Source: Cryptomeria japonica (Eukaryota > Streptophyta > Pinopsida > Cupressales > Cupressaceae). From it: a stretch of 64,000 bases of DNA. Positions 34,887 through 46,306 of the stretch are shown piece by piece. Under the pieces are notes generated by a model. The model made no database searches. It had not been told where the DNA came from and saw nothing but the letters and a program-made list of their open reading frames with translations. A program made the position numbers and the translations under genes. The DNA is taken from NCBI RefSeq assembly GCF_030272615.1, contig NC_081406.1, positions 186,037,770 to 186,101,769 of the forward strand. Direction: 5' to 3'. Position 1 is the first letter of the stretch; each line of letters begins with the position of its first letter.

Positions 34887-36433
34887 TATATGTTAGGAAA
34901 TAGGAAATCATCACAAGCAAAGATAAACATACTAATCAATAGCTCAATCACGAAAGCAAAACTGCAATGATCTATCCTAAACAACACTCAATAGAGACAT
35001 GAAATAAAAGCATTCAAAACTAGAAATTAAGCAAACCATAGGTATGATTTGAATGCTCCTTCATGCGGCTCCATTGTCCTTCTTTCTTCTCCAAATAGTT
35101 TTGTTGTAGATCTCACCTTCAAGTGCATAAACCTAATTGAGAAAGCAAGATTTACATTGACACAAGAATACTAGAAGCGTGATTTGACAAAGTGATTAGA
35201 AATTAGATAATCTAATTAGTGGATTCGATTGAAGAAATTCATCCAATTTATAGAGAAATTGGAGAAAAAGACCAAATTAGCATGATAATGATTCGAATGG
35301 AAATTCAAATCAAGAATAGAAAAATTATGACATGTCTATGACAAATTGCTATGCAAAGATTTATGACAATTTATGACAAATTTCTATGCAAGGATTTATG
35401 ACAATTTATGACAAATTTCTATGTCATTTCCATGAATTTAGGAGAGAAATAGGAGGAATTTGAAATTAGGAATTAGAAAATTAAGAAATTAGAGAATTAA
35501 GAATTTAGGAATTAAGAATTGATGGAAATTAGAAATTAGGTAAATTAATTAATAATTTGTCATTTATTAATTAATTCACAAAGAGGAATAATTAGCCAAT
35601 TAAATGAACATTTAATTGCAATGAGAAGACTTAGGATAAATAAATAATTTATTAATCCTAAAGGAAGAAATGATAAATAAGGTTAAATGATCAAATCACG
35701 AAACCCTAGAAGATGAATTAGGTCTTGATGAAAGATAATTGACTTGATCATGATTTTAAATTGATAAATGACCAATGTGATAAATGATTCGATTGAGAAA
35801 ATGCACCAATTGACGAGGAACAATGACAAATTGATCCAAATTGACACAATTGAAAAGGATGACGATCGATGACAAATCGATCGCGAAATGACAAGATTAA
35901 AAAAAAGACAAGGATTGATGACAAAATAGATTGCAAAACGACAAATATTGAAAATGACCACAATCGATGACAAATCGATCACAAAATGACAAGATCGAAC
36001 ATGACAACGACCGATGACAAATCGATCATTAAAACAACAAGATTGAAAATGATAAGGATTGATGATAAATCAATCGCCAGATGACAAGATTGATAAGAGG
36101 ACAATGATCGATGACAAATCGATCGCAAGATTGACAGGAGGACAAAACCCTAATTAGGATTGACAATGTCCAAAATGATGACAAATGAGTATGCACATTG
36201 ATGCGACAAGATAAAATTGATCAAAATCATGATTGGATAGTATTGTCGACAAGACCAAATTCCAGAGTGAGATAAATGAAGAATGTAGAAGAATGACTTG
36301 ATGTTCGCAAATGATAAAGACCAAGTGCGTAACATAGGAGAAATGTTAATGCGACGCAAAAACTTTAAAATGAGGCAATGCGCCAATGTTAAAGTATGAC
36401 TCCACAAGCGTTGACCATTTTTAGGTGTCTACA
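34887..36433 (-). repeat. Element D 3' LTR
   Basis: Direct repeat of 46,307-47,853. It begins TATATGTTAGG (the other copy has TGTACGTTAGG, keeping the terminal TG) and ends GGTGTCTACA. On the minus strand it starts TGTAGACACC, a common gypsy-type LTR start. Confidence 0.93.
35868..36140. repeat. 49-bp tandem repeat with palindromic core, left LTR of D
   Basis: CGATGACAAATCGATC-type units start at about 35,868, 35,917, 35,966, 36,013, 36,061 and 36,110, a 47-49 bp period. Each core pairs ATCGAT with a second ATCGAT. The same array lies in the right LTR at about 47,288-47,560. Confidence 0.8.
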
Positions 36434-36447
36434 TTTTGCCCCTCTTT
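36434..36447 (-). promoter_or_regulatory. Element D polypurine tract
   Basis: Minus-strand AAAGAGGGGCAAAA directly before the LTR start TGTAGACACC. Confidence 0.75.
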
Positions 36448-36959
36448 GAGACAATGCAATTTTAAGCGTTGTTTCAAAGAACTTAATGAAAATGCCCCAG
36501 ACAATGATAATGACATATGCATGCCCCCTCGAGGAATTGGCCGGAAACATGCAGAAAAGAGGCCAATTGATGGATAAAAATGATAGGATCGAACGGACTG
36601 ACAATCAGAGATCGGATGCATGAAGGACAAGCAATTTAAGACGCAAAAGACCACGACCAACATAAGATGGAGAGGGTGCATGTCCATCTATGCACTGACA
36701 AAGATCTATAAATGGGACCAAAAGAGGGAAAATTGCTCATTTGCACTAGACAAAGAGGAGGATTTGTTGCGCTGGACAAGGACACTTGCAGAGAGATGGC
36801 GAACATTCCAATGGCGGATCACCTCGAGGAACATGTATGCACTTTCAGATGACCGGACGACGCAAGAGTAGCGGTATGGATCTCAAATACCCATGTTTTC
36901 AATTTCATGAATTTTAATTGCATGCGGGACATTGCGGGGCCCACAGAAACTGCAAAAAT

Positions 36960-37080
36960 TGACTTTTGCGCCTGTGTAGGGCACATCTTGTGCTTGTGTT
37001 AGGTCTTATGTGCTTGTGTAAGGGTACACAAGTGAATTTTATGTGACAGAGGCACAGGAGTTAAGACACAGGCGCAATTG
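36960..37080. repeat. Inverted repeat of GCGCCTGTGT
   Basis: GCGCCTGTGT near 36,968 and ACACAGGCGC near 37,065 face each other about 90 bases apart, with further TGTGCTTGTGT/TACACAAG pairs between. Could form a hairpin in the RNA. The same ACACAGGCGC word recurs in direct copies at 46,073-46,190 at the opposite end of D. Confidence 0.55.
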
Positions 37081-37250
37081 TGCATTTTTTACTCAATTTT
37101 AGTTCGAAACTGCATGCAAATGATCCGGAAAAGGGGGATAAGGGTAAGATAGGTCAGATTAGATGAAAAACACCCTGATTAGACATGAAAAAGAGGAAAT
37201 GCAACCCATAGGAGCAAACCCTAAAACTGACAAAATTTGCCCCAATTGTG

Positions 37251-39051
37251 ATGCAGAGTCGACAGTATCTGTTGATCACACGAGAGAACTGACCAGATTG
37301 CTTCATGCTACGACATAGACTCAGGAGCACAGAGAGAGATACCTTAGCAAGACTTGGGATATACTATGTCACATTCATGCCCGAGATCAGGACAAACATA
37401 GGACTGCTTACCGCATTGGCAGAGTGATGGCATTCAGAGACTTCCTCATTCCATCTAGCGACTGGAGAGGTGACGGTGACACTGGAGGATGTATGGTGTA
37501 TCCTCCGCATTCTGATTCATGGAGAGATGATAGAGTTATGACCCAGTGACAGGGAGAGATGCATTGTGCAGATTATTTGAGTGCGATGCAGATGATCTGG
37601 ATATCGTCGAAAAGGAGATTGGGTGGGAGACTATGGCATCAGAGTATGATCGACGATACGTGGTGATAGCATGTCTACTAGTAGGAGACAGACGAGGACA
37701 TGGATTCCCTATTAGATGGGGAAGAGTGCTAGAGCGGATGGCGACAGAGAGGACAGTGTACGCATGGGGACCATGTGTACTGGCTATGCTGTATTTTCAG
37801 TTACATCAGATAGCATATCAGGGAGTTCAGACTTTGAGCTATGGAGTTACACTGCTACAGGTATGGGCATTTGAGCACATAGCCATATGTCGACTGATTA
37901 CAGATAGACAGGTAGTACCACATCGACCATATGTGTACTGCTATGGGGGAGCACTGAGACAGGGTCCGTTTGGATACATATTGTACTGGCGACATGAGCT
38001 AGACCGACTGAGAGAGTTCATATGGATGTCATATCGTGATTGCCAAGGATGGTCAGATGACAATGAGGAGTTATTGTATTGTAGACAGGAGAGATACTTG
38101 ATTGGGCGACCAATGAATTGCTAGAGAGTGATTGAGTTGTACCTGCCAGAGAGAGTGAGATGACAGTTTGGAGAGAGGTAGGATGTACCTAGGAGGACTG
38201 CACACTTTGCCCGATCTCACAGAGAGATGAGTCATTGGGGGAGTATGATTCAGCCACACATAGCATATGTGGACTTCTCATAGCTATAGCAGAGATAGTG
38301 GGATTGGAGATTGGATGTGGTGGACACTGGGATGACAGATGAGTATGATAGATGGTTTGCACGATGGCGGCTAGTGCCATTGATAGATCCGGATATTCCA
38401 GTACCGAGGCAACAAGAGGACTTCCCACTCATAGGAGAGGAGGAGGGAGATGATGAGGACGAGGAGGAGGAGGACAGGGATGAGGATGATGGGGATGATG
38501 AGGACAGAGATGAGGATGATGGGGATGATGAGGATGAGCCAGATTCAGGCGAGCATGAGGCATTGCAGGATATACCCATAGAGCCGGAGACAACTAGGAC
38601 AGAGGAGATGGAGATGTGCAGGGCTACCATAGCGAGTCAGCAGGATCACATTGCGACTTTAGAGAGACAGCAGGACCAGTTCAGAGCAGAGATAGCTAGA
38701 CTCACAGCGGCTTGAGATATAGCAATTGCTCAGGCACAGCGAGAGGAATAGAGAGTCACTGAGTATATTGGGTCGATTCGGGATGCCAGTGCATCGGAGA
38801 TGGCACAGATGCTGGTAGAGACCGAAGAGGAGATACACCATTGGAGGACACTATATGAGAGTGCAGTTCCACCAGAGCAGAGAGCACCTTCATATCGGGC
38901 AAGATCGAGGATAGAGAGCAGGGCATGCTCTCGAAGGTCATTGAGCAGCATGGGGGTGAGTGGACCTATGAGACCACCACAGCCAAGACCAGAAGGGACA
39001 TCATCCATGAGACATGGTAGGGATGAGGAAGACAGAGGGAGCACCCAGTGA
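37251..39051 (+). pseudogene. Plant mobile domain (PMD) gene relic, antisense within element D
   Basis: PMD proteins (MAIN/MAIL1 family in plants) include host silencing and genome-stability factors as well as TE-borne copies. From ATG 37,251 the frame shows LGIYYVTFMPEIRTNIGLL, then ETSSFHLATGEVTVTLEDVW and LIHGEMIEL, the signature start of the PMD (F.L..GE.T.TLEDV..L...P..G). After a frameshift near 37,545 it continues VYAWGPCVLAMLYFQLHQ, TLLQVWAFEHIAICR and PFGYILYWRHELDRLREF, then ELYLPERVR and QFGERQDVPRRTAHFARSH. The tail (38,311-39,051) is acidic (Glu/Asp runs with a 30-bp repeat), then coiled-coil-like (QQDHIATLERQQDQFRAEIA) and Arg/Ser-rich. Stops at 37,290, 38,122, 38,161 and elsewhere disable it. 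Confidence 0.75.
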
Positions 39052-41402
39052 CAGAGGCACGTGCTCCTTAGACAGATAGTGGACATGATGTAGTTTGACA
39101 TTTTGTAGTCAGCCTACGGGCCATACTTAGGACAGACAGTCCAATTTTGTACTCCGATATTATTTTGAAATATGATATGATATGCATCGAGATGATGGGA
39201 TGCAATGTGTTATGACTTTTGTTATTTTCCATGGATGGATGACTTATGCACTATTTATGTACCATTGTGGAATATGTATGGATATGTTTTTGTTTATGTG
39301 TTTTTGATGCATTGATAATATGAAATGGATAAAATGCTTGATGTGATGTTTGATATAATGCAAATGTACTAACCAATGAATGCAGGATGCAGCATATGTG
39401 TGTTTGGGGAAATCGGAGCACTAGACCAAACTGACTATCCGAACTGACGGAAGAAATGTTAGTAACAAGAAAATGAGATAGAAGACAGTTAGAGATGAAG
39501 AAAAAATTGCTTTCAGTAATGCACTTTGTAGGTGAGAACCTTTATTTTAATGTAGCAAAATGGATGCGTAGCATCATGGCATTGAAGGCCAGAGCTGAAA
39601 CGCAACCCCTTTTTGCAAAAGACAGACACATCATAGACAAACAACAATCACAATCAAAAAGAAAAGGACCATGATCCATCCCGGTCACTCTAAATCACTC
39701 AGTGACATCATCGAGCAACATAGGAACATGACTGAAGCCAAAGATAAATCAATTAAAAAGATAAGATGCACAAATTCCAACAAATCAAACAAACATCTTG
39801 ATCTCCATTGTCAAAAGTTGAAAGTGTGGATAGGACGATCATGCCATCTAGTTTCAGGACATGTGGTACCCCATCTAAGACAAGGCACAGTCTGGTTTCG
39901 AGTATACCACACCCTATATAAGACCCATGATAGTGTGCCAAGGATGAATTGATTTTGAGGTTGATTGATATGACAATTTTGATTAGTTTGAATGTCTGGG
40001 TTGATTGAAAGAGTTCATCTGTTTATGCATGATTTCAGTAAAGCACAATGCGCGATTGCGTGTCGTTGGATGTATGCTCAGGGATCTGTCTGATGCACAG
40101 AGGGGTTATTAATTGCAAAATGCTTGTTTTTGGATTTTAATGTTTTGAAATGTTTTTGTTCATTTTTTTCAGGACTTTATTCATTTTTTTTAGAGATTTT
40201 TTCAGGACATGTTTCAATTTTTATGATCTTTTTTCAAGACATTTTTAAATGTTTTTTTTTTTGAAGTTTTTTTAGGACATTATTTGATTTTTATGATCTT
40301 TTTTCAGGACATTTTTAAATGTTTTTTTTTTTGAAGATTTTTTTCAGGACATTATTTGATTTTTATGATCTTTTTTCAGGACATTTTTAAATGCTTTTTT
40401 GAAGATTTTTTTCAGGACATTATTTGATTTTTATGATCTTTTCAGGACATTTTTCAATTTTTATGGATTTTGCCCCCAGTGTCTAGCAAGGCAAGGAATA
40501 TGACAGGTGAATAAATAGGCTTTCTGAAATATTGGTGGATAGAGGGAAGACAAAGGCCTTTTATCATGGAGACAATGCGGATGCAATTTTCAAGGGCTAT
40601 TGCATGATGGGACAAGAGACTGGATATGACAATGTAAAGCAGGAACATAGCATGAGGGACATGTCAAGAAGTGTTTGAAACCATGTTTAAATTTTGCGTC
40701 CTTATGTCAGATCAAGATCAAGGAATGAAAAAGAGTGTATGGATAGTGATAAGATATGGATAGGATAAGCAAGACCAAGAATGGATAAGGGACATGGACT
40801 GAAAGTCGAGATAGGATATGGGATAGTGGCAGAAGCTAGGGAATATGGAAGAAAAGTTATAATAAGAAAATGGATAAAGACCAAAAGCTATGATGGACTA
40901 AAAGCTGCAAACAAGATGCATGATGCTCATGACGATCCTCAGCCTTGTCAAGATCAAAGGTGGAAAGGGAAACTGGACATGAGGGACAATAGGATATGAA
41001 GGGTAATGACAGGGGTTCGATAGGATAATGAAGGGCAATAGGATATGAAGGAGGAAACCTGCCCCCAAGTGTGGTGTGCAAGAAGTTCATAAATTACGCA
41101 TGATGCCTGTTTGCTAGGTATTCATCATGGTACTTGCCCAAGGCGCCTGTTTGCCAGGTTTTCACCAGTGGACGAATTATTTTTCTTTACTTTTTTTTCT
41201 TTTGTCTTTATTTTTTCACTTTTTTTGGATTTTGACTTTTTCAATAGAAGATGGACACATGATAGGGGATGGAAGAAGGACTCAAGCGTCTTTTTGTTTG
41301 GATAGTAGCCTTGAAAAAAAATGGACCATGACCTTTAAAAGTATGCTCAAAGATGTTGGTAGGATAAGGACATGGAAAATGAGATGGAACTAAGGTAAGG
41401 AT
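39052..41402. other. Element D internal noncoding region
   Basis: No credible gene on either strand. It holds a T-rich minisatellite at 40,160-40,460 and a duplicated GCCTGTTTGC(T/C)AGGT word at 41,105 and 41,143. Confidence 0.5.
40160..40460. repeat. T-rich minisatellite with TTTTTTCAGGACAT
   Basis: The phrase TTCAGGACATT, alternating with ATTTGATTTTTATGATC and TTTAAATG, repeats about eight times in blocks of roughly 80 bp. On the minus strand it is a poly-purine series. Confidence 0.8.
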
Positions 41403-44231
41403 TTATGCAAAGGATTGGACCAAAGGGATGGAAGGATGGAAAATATGCATTGGATAATGGATAGGGTATTCGAAGAACTGGGCTTCAGTGGACGGAAATG
41501 TTGGCAAGATCAACATTGGTACACACCTTGAGGGGTGATGGACTGATGGAGGAAAGACGTATTTTGGATATTGAGATTTTGACGAAGGAACGACTATGGA
41601 TTTTGGGACATAAGGGCCCAAAATAGATGAAGAAGGTGGTGGAGAAATAGACTTGGAAGGTTTGGATGGAGGAACAACAATTTTAGATGCCAATTTGGGT
41701 TGTTCTTTTTGTGCTTCAAAGAGCTTCTTGGGGATCCACATGGTTTTTGATTTTTCATGCTTTTGTGATCCCTTGGAGTGCATTGCTTGCACAAGGGATT
41801 TAGGAACCCATATAGATTTTAACTTTTGTTTTTGAGCAATGGGCCTTTGTGACCTTTTGGATATTTCTTTTTCTTTATAGATCAATTTGTTCTTTGTTTT
41901 GACATGTCGATTATATTGGACATGTTGATCCTTGAATACATGTGGATTGTGAGACTTATGACTTTTATACTTGGCATCCAAATTGCTTGGAGGGGGAAAG
42001 GAATGCATGGATGGATATGAATGAAATGGATTTCTTTTGGATGGATGGAATTTACTCAAGGATGTGTGCCTTTGCTGACCTTGCATAGAGAATGAAGGAA
42101 TATAAGGACCTAAAATGGATGGAAGCGATGATGGGGAAGGTGGACATTTGGATTTTGACTTTGAAGGGATACCAACGCCTTGAGTGTGAGCTCTGTAGCC
42201 ATGACCTTTAGTATATTCTTTGATATGGAGGGGTTCTTGCTCATGAAGTTCTACTCCTTTGCCTTTATGAATATCTTGACTTGTAGGATACTCTTTTCTT
42301 TGGGAAGAAGACGTGAGTCCATTATGAGGTGGATATGATATGAGAGAAATAATGAGATCTTGAAGTGGATCGGATTGCACCAAAGTGGAAGAACCCATTA
42401 TGCATGTCGAGGGTTCATGAACATCTTGCACTGACATGTTAGAATCATGAGGGAGATTAGGATCATGAGGGGGACTAGGATTATGTTGTGGACATGGTTC
42501 AATGATAGGCTCTTCAAGAGATGGAATGGGAGGAATAATGGGATCATCACAAGAAATATGATCTTGGAGTGGATATGCTGGATTAAGACAAGGAGATGGA
42601 GGAACAAACGGATCTTGTGGAGGATTTAAAGGAATAGTTTGATCTTGACAAGGAGGAAGATCATTGGAATCCTCTTTAAAGTTGCTTTGCTCTTGACTTT
42701 CAATGGGATCATCAGAAAGGATGGAAGGGATATCTTGATCTTTCTTAGGAAGTGGAATGTCAATGGGATTTGAAAGGACATTGTTTTCATGAAATGGAAG
42801 GGGATCGTTTGGGATTTGATGGACTGGGATATCTTGATCTTGCCCAGGGAATGGAGTGTCAATAGGACTTTGGATAGGATGGACAAGAATAGGGGAATCA
42901 TCATGAGTGTCTGGGAATATGGGGTCCTGGTCAACAATTGGATGGGATGATAAGGTTTCAGGATCTTGATCTTCATCTATTTCAAGACATGTTTCTTCAT
43001 TCTCTAAATTATCCTCTTGACATGGGGTTGGACTTTGGATATGCATGGAGGATTCTGACAAGGAATCAATATTTTGGCATGAAGGAAATGCACTTTGAAC
43101 ATTTCGGATGGATTCTGGCAAGGAATCAATGCTTGAACATGAGGAAGAGGGACTTCAAATGGGGTCCTCTAAAATAGGTAATGGCAATAAAGTGCATGGG
43201 GGCATTGGGTCTTGTATTTCTGAAACATGACAAGGATGTGCATCATGAATTGGATTATCGTGGCAATCAATTATGGATAGCCCTTGGGTAATTGCGTCCT
43301 TGGGTGTATTGTTTGATGAGGACAATATAGAAGGTTCTTGTGAAACTTCTAAAGGTGTAGGGATAGATGCCACTGGAGAGTCCATTTGTTTGCGAGGGAA
43401 TGAGGCATTGCTAGACATAAGTGTATTATCTTGATCTTCCTCAAAGAACTCACTTGGTAATTTCCTTAAGATCATTGCAATAAAGCCACCTTTCTTTCAA
43501 GGTTTTGACATGATTGGATCTGGAATTTGAACTTGTTTGGAAAGGAGTTGGTTTTGGTTTGATGTCATGTTTTGATACTGGACTTGGCTCAATTGTTCCG
43601 ACATGTTTGAAACTTGGCTTGGTTTGTGCTGCAACCTCTGTTTTTGAATGTTTGGTTGTAGTTGTTGACATTGATATTCCACCATTGGTTGAACCATTTG
43701 TGGACATTGTATAGTTGGTTGGACATATTGTTGAAATTGGACCATTGGTTGTGTTGGTTGAATATCTTGGACGATTGGTTGAACCATTGGTTGTGATGGT
43801 TGAAAATCTGATTGATAGTAAACACCTTCTTGTTCTTGTTGTGGAGGCACATAATGTTGAAATTGATGTTGTCTCTTTTCTTGAAATTGTTTCATCATCT
43901 CTATTTGGGAGAGGAGAGCTGGTATCTCTGATTGTTCATGAAGAGATCTTACATCAATTGGCTCAATCTTTGGATTTTGACCTGGAAATTTTTGAAACGT
44001 TTTGGACATTTGTGATCTATTCTTCTCAATGTTTTTCACTCTTTGTTCCAATATCTCCTCTTCTTGAGCTAGTTTCTCTTCTAGTTTTTGTATTTGGAGA
44101 CTTGTTTCTTCATAAAAAGTTTGATCAATATTGCCTTGTTGTTGGGTTGGATAGAATTGTGATTGCAGTGTCATTTGATATGTCAAACTTTGTTGCATCA
44201 TTGGTGCTTGGAACCTTGTTTCAATATACAT
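41403..44231 (-). pseudogene. Element D long sense ORF, gag-like, two TGA stops
   Basis: A single reading frame of about 943 codons, interrupted only by TGA at 43,497-43,499 and at 43,155-43,157. The likely start is ATG 44,231 (MYIETRFQAPMMQQSL), since a stop lies a few codons upstream. The N part is Gln-rich with a coiled coil (LQIQKLEEKLAQEEEILEQR) and repeats of QPMVQ. The middle is rich in Pro/Asp/Gln with DQDIP and DDPI words. The C part is Ser/Pro/Lys-rich with twin motifs IWVPKSLVQA and MWIPKKLFEA. No zinc knuckle or enzyme motif is visible. Position next to the 5' LTR on the sense strand suggests a structural, gag-like role. I do not recognise the family. Confidence 0.6.
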
Positions 44232-46282
44232 GTCACTATGCAAATGCAATATTTTTGGAATTTTTCAAGGACAATAAATGATATGCAACTAAATGCAAAT
44301 GAAATGAATGAGAATGCAATCTATGGCAAGAGTGCAACCTATGTTTTTGATTGTTTTTCAAGATTTTGGACAAACTTTTGGAATGCAAAATTAAAAATGA
44401 GACCCTTAGGAAATTGAAATGATGTCTCGACCTCAAAAGGACCAAGTGACAAAAGGACATGATGACAATGTCTCCCCTATATGCTTGGATACTAAGCTAG
44501 GTTTGATGAAATGACATGGATGACAAAAGGACAAAAGGTTTGATAAGGTCTAGACTTCCTAACAATGACTTAGGGTTTATCAAAGATTTGGATTACTCAA
44601 GTATGGCAAAACCTAGTTTTGAGACTATATGGAAAAGGACAATGACCTTAACATGATATGATAATAACCTAAACTTAATGAAGAGACTTAGGGTATGCAA
44701 AGTATGACAATGGTATTACTCTAATGCAAGAGGACACATGCAAATGGATGACCCTTATTGATATGCAAAGGATTATGACTTAGGTGAAACCTAACCTTGG
44801 TAGTTGACAATGAACTTTGCAAAATGCAACCTAGGATGAACCTAAATGTAAGTGACATGCTTGTTGAGATAAGATTTTGAACAATGTTTGCTAACCATGT
44901 TTGAAGATGAGTTTTGAATCTTGATAAACTTTTGTTGGATGAATGTCTCTTGTGTTTAATCTTATGTTTTGAATCAATTTGTTTTTGCTTTTGAAATGAG
45001 ATGCAATTCAAATTTTGACAAGCAAAGAATACAAGATATTGTAACTTAGACTCAAGACAATCATGCTCATTTCCACATTTCTTATGGTAGGCAAAGACAT
45101 TAGGTACTTGAGAGGTAGACTCATTATGGGATTCAAGGAGAATACATAGATGCTTGACCCCACGGGCTGCCCTCCACGGTACTCACTTCTTAGGGCAGCC
45201 AAGCATCAGTCCCCATGGAAATCTCCCCATGGCGAACTTAGTATCTCTTCCAAGTATCCGAACTTGTCCTTCTCAAGCAACTAGAAGGGTTTTTGGCCTC
45301 TAAAAACAAGGTGTTTAGTAAGGATTTCTATTAAGTGTTACTCCTTGATGTCATGCAAGCGTGATTGAGACATTAAGCCCATCAAGATACCAAACAAATG
45401 TAGTCATGCAAGCATGATTTAGACCGTGAGGTCCTACTTAGATGTTGATATGAGAAAGAGTTCAAGGGTCATCACTTCCCAAGTAACTGCAATTCCCACG
45501 TAACCCTTCCTTCAAAGCTTTCGCCCATCAGGCATTTGTTTATAGTGAGTTAGAATGCCAAGGTATTATAGCCGTACTCACTTTGGTTCATTCCCTTCTC
45601 ATGATTATCACTTGCTTGCAAAAGCAAATGGTCGGGAAGGCAAGCCCTCTAAAGGTGACAAACAATCAAAGACATGAGCATGGTATCGAAGATCTGGATT
45701 TATGATCACCCTAAGAAGGATGAGAGCATACTCTCCTACTCCAATGTCAAGCTCAACAATCAAAGAAAAAACATGTTCATTCCAACCTATTTAGAAAACC
45801 ACTAGGTGCCTAAAAATTAATTGCAAATACCAAGTTCAGTTGTTTCTCCAAGGCAACCTGCAAAACCCAAGTTAGAAGTTTGATTTGTTGTCTTTGACTA
45901 TCAATTCTGCATAACACATGTTAGTAGTTTGATTTATTGTCTTTTCCATGCATATGCCAAGATTCTACACAGATAATTAGTACCAAAATCCAAAGCACAG
46001 AAAACAGAATGCAAAACCTAAACAAATTTCAAGTAAAAACACTACATTTTTACCCCTATTCTGGACTTTACACAGGCGCAGAACTCAGGACACAAGCGCA
46101 GAATGCAGGACACAGGCACAGAATGTCTTCAACATAGGCACAAAATGCTCAACACAGCGTAGGTTGCTTCACACAGGCGCAGAAGTCTCCAAAAAACCCT
46201 GCACGACCCTATTTTTGGGTTTTTGGCCTACAAATCAACTTGAAAGCACTCAAAAACACCATAAAGAGGTTAGATGGTTAGT
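44232..46282. other. Element D 5' leader, noncoding
   Basis: No gene. Contains a hairpin-prone GGGCTGCCCT...AGGGCAGCC near 45,164-45,200, repeated GCAAGC/CATGCAAGC words (45,350-45,420), and direct copies of ACACAGGCGCAGAA-like words at 46,073-46,190. Confidence 0.45.
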
Positions 46283-46301
46283 GTTCACGTCGGGTTCACC
46301 A
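46283..46301 (-). promoter_or_regulatory. Element D primer-binding site
   Basis: Minus-strand TGGTGAACCCGACGTGAAC, starting with the TGG expected against a tRNA CCA end, five bases from the LTR. I did not identify the tRNA. Confidence 0.65.
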
Positions 46302-46306
46302 ATTAA

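Noticed and set aside
35683-36407. Minus-strand frames repeated in both LTRs of D
   Set aside because: They derive from the 49-bp tandem repeat and LTR sequence; duplicate presence reflects the LTR pair, not a gene.
38250-38630. Long Ser-rich minus-strand frame
   Set aside because: It is the mirror of the acidic GAT/GAG repeat in the PMD tail; poly-Asp/Glu read backwards gives poly-Ser.
43514-44281. Plus-strand frames opposite the gag-like ORF of D
   Set aside because: They are hydrophobic shadows of the Gln-rich sense frame and have no independent support.
45160-45200. Rho-independent-type terminator hairpin
   Set aside because: A GGGCTGCCCT/AGGGCAGCC stem is visible, but bacterial terminators do not apply in a plant nuclear retroelement.
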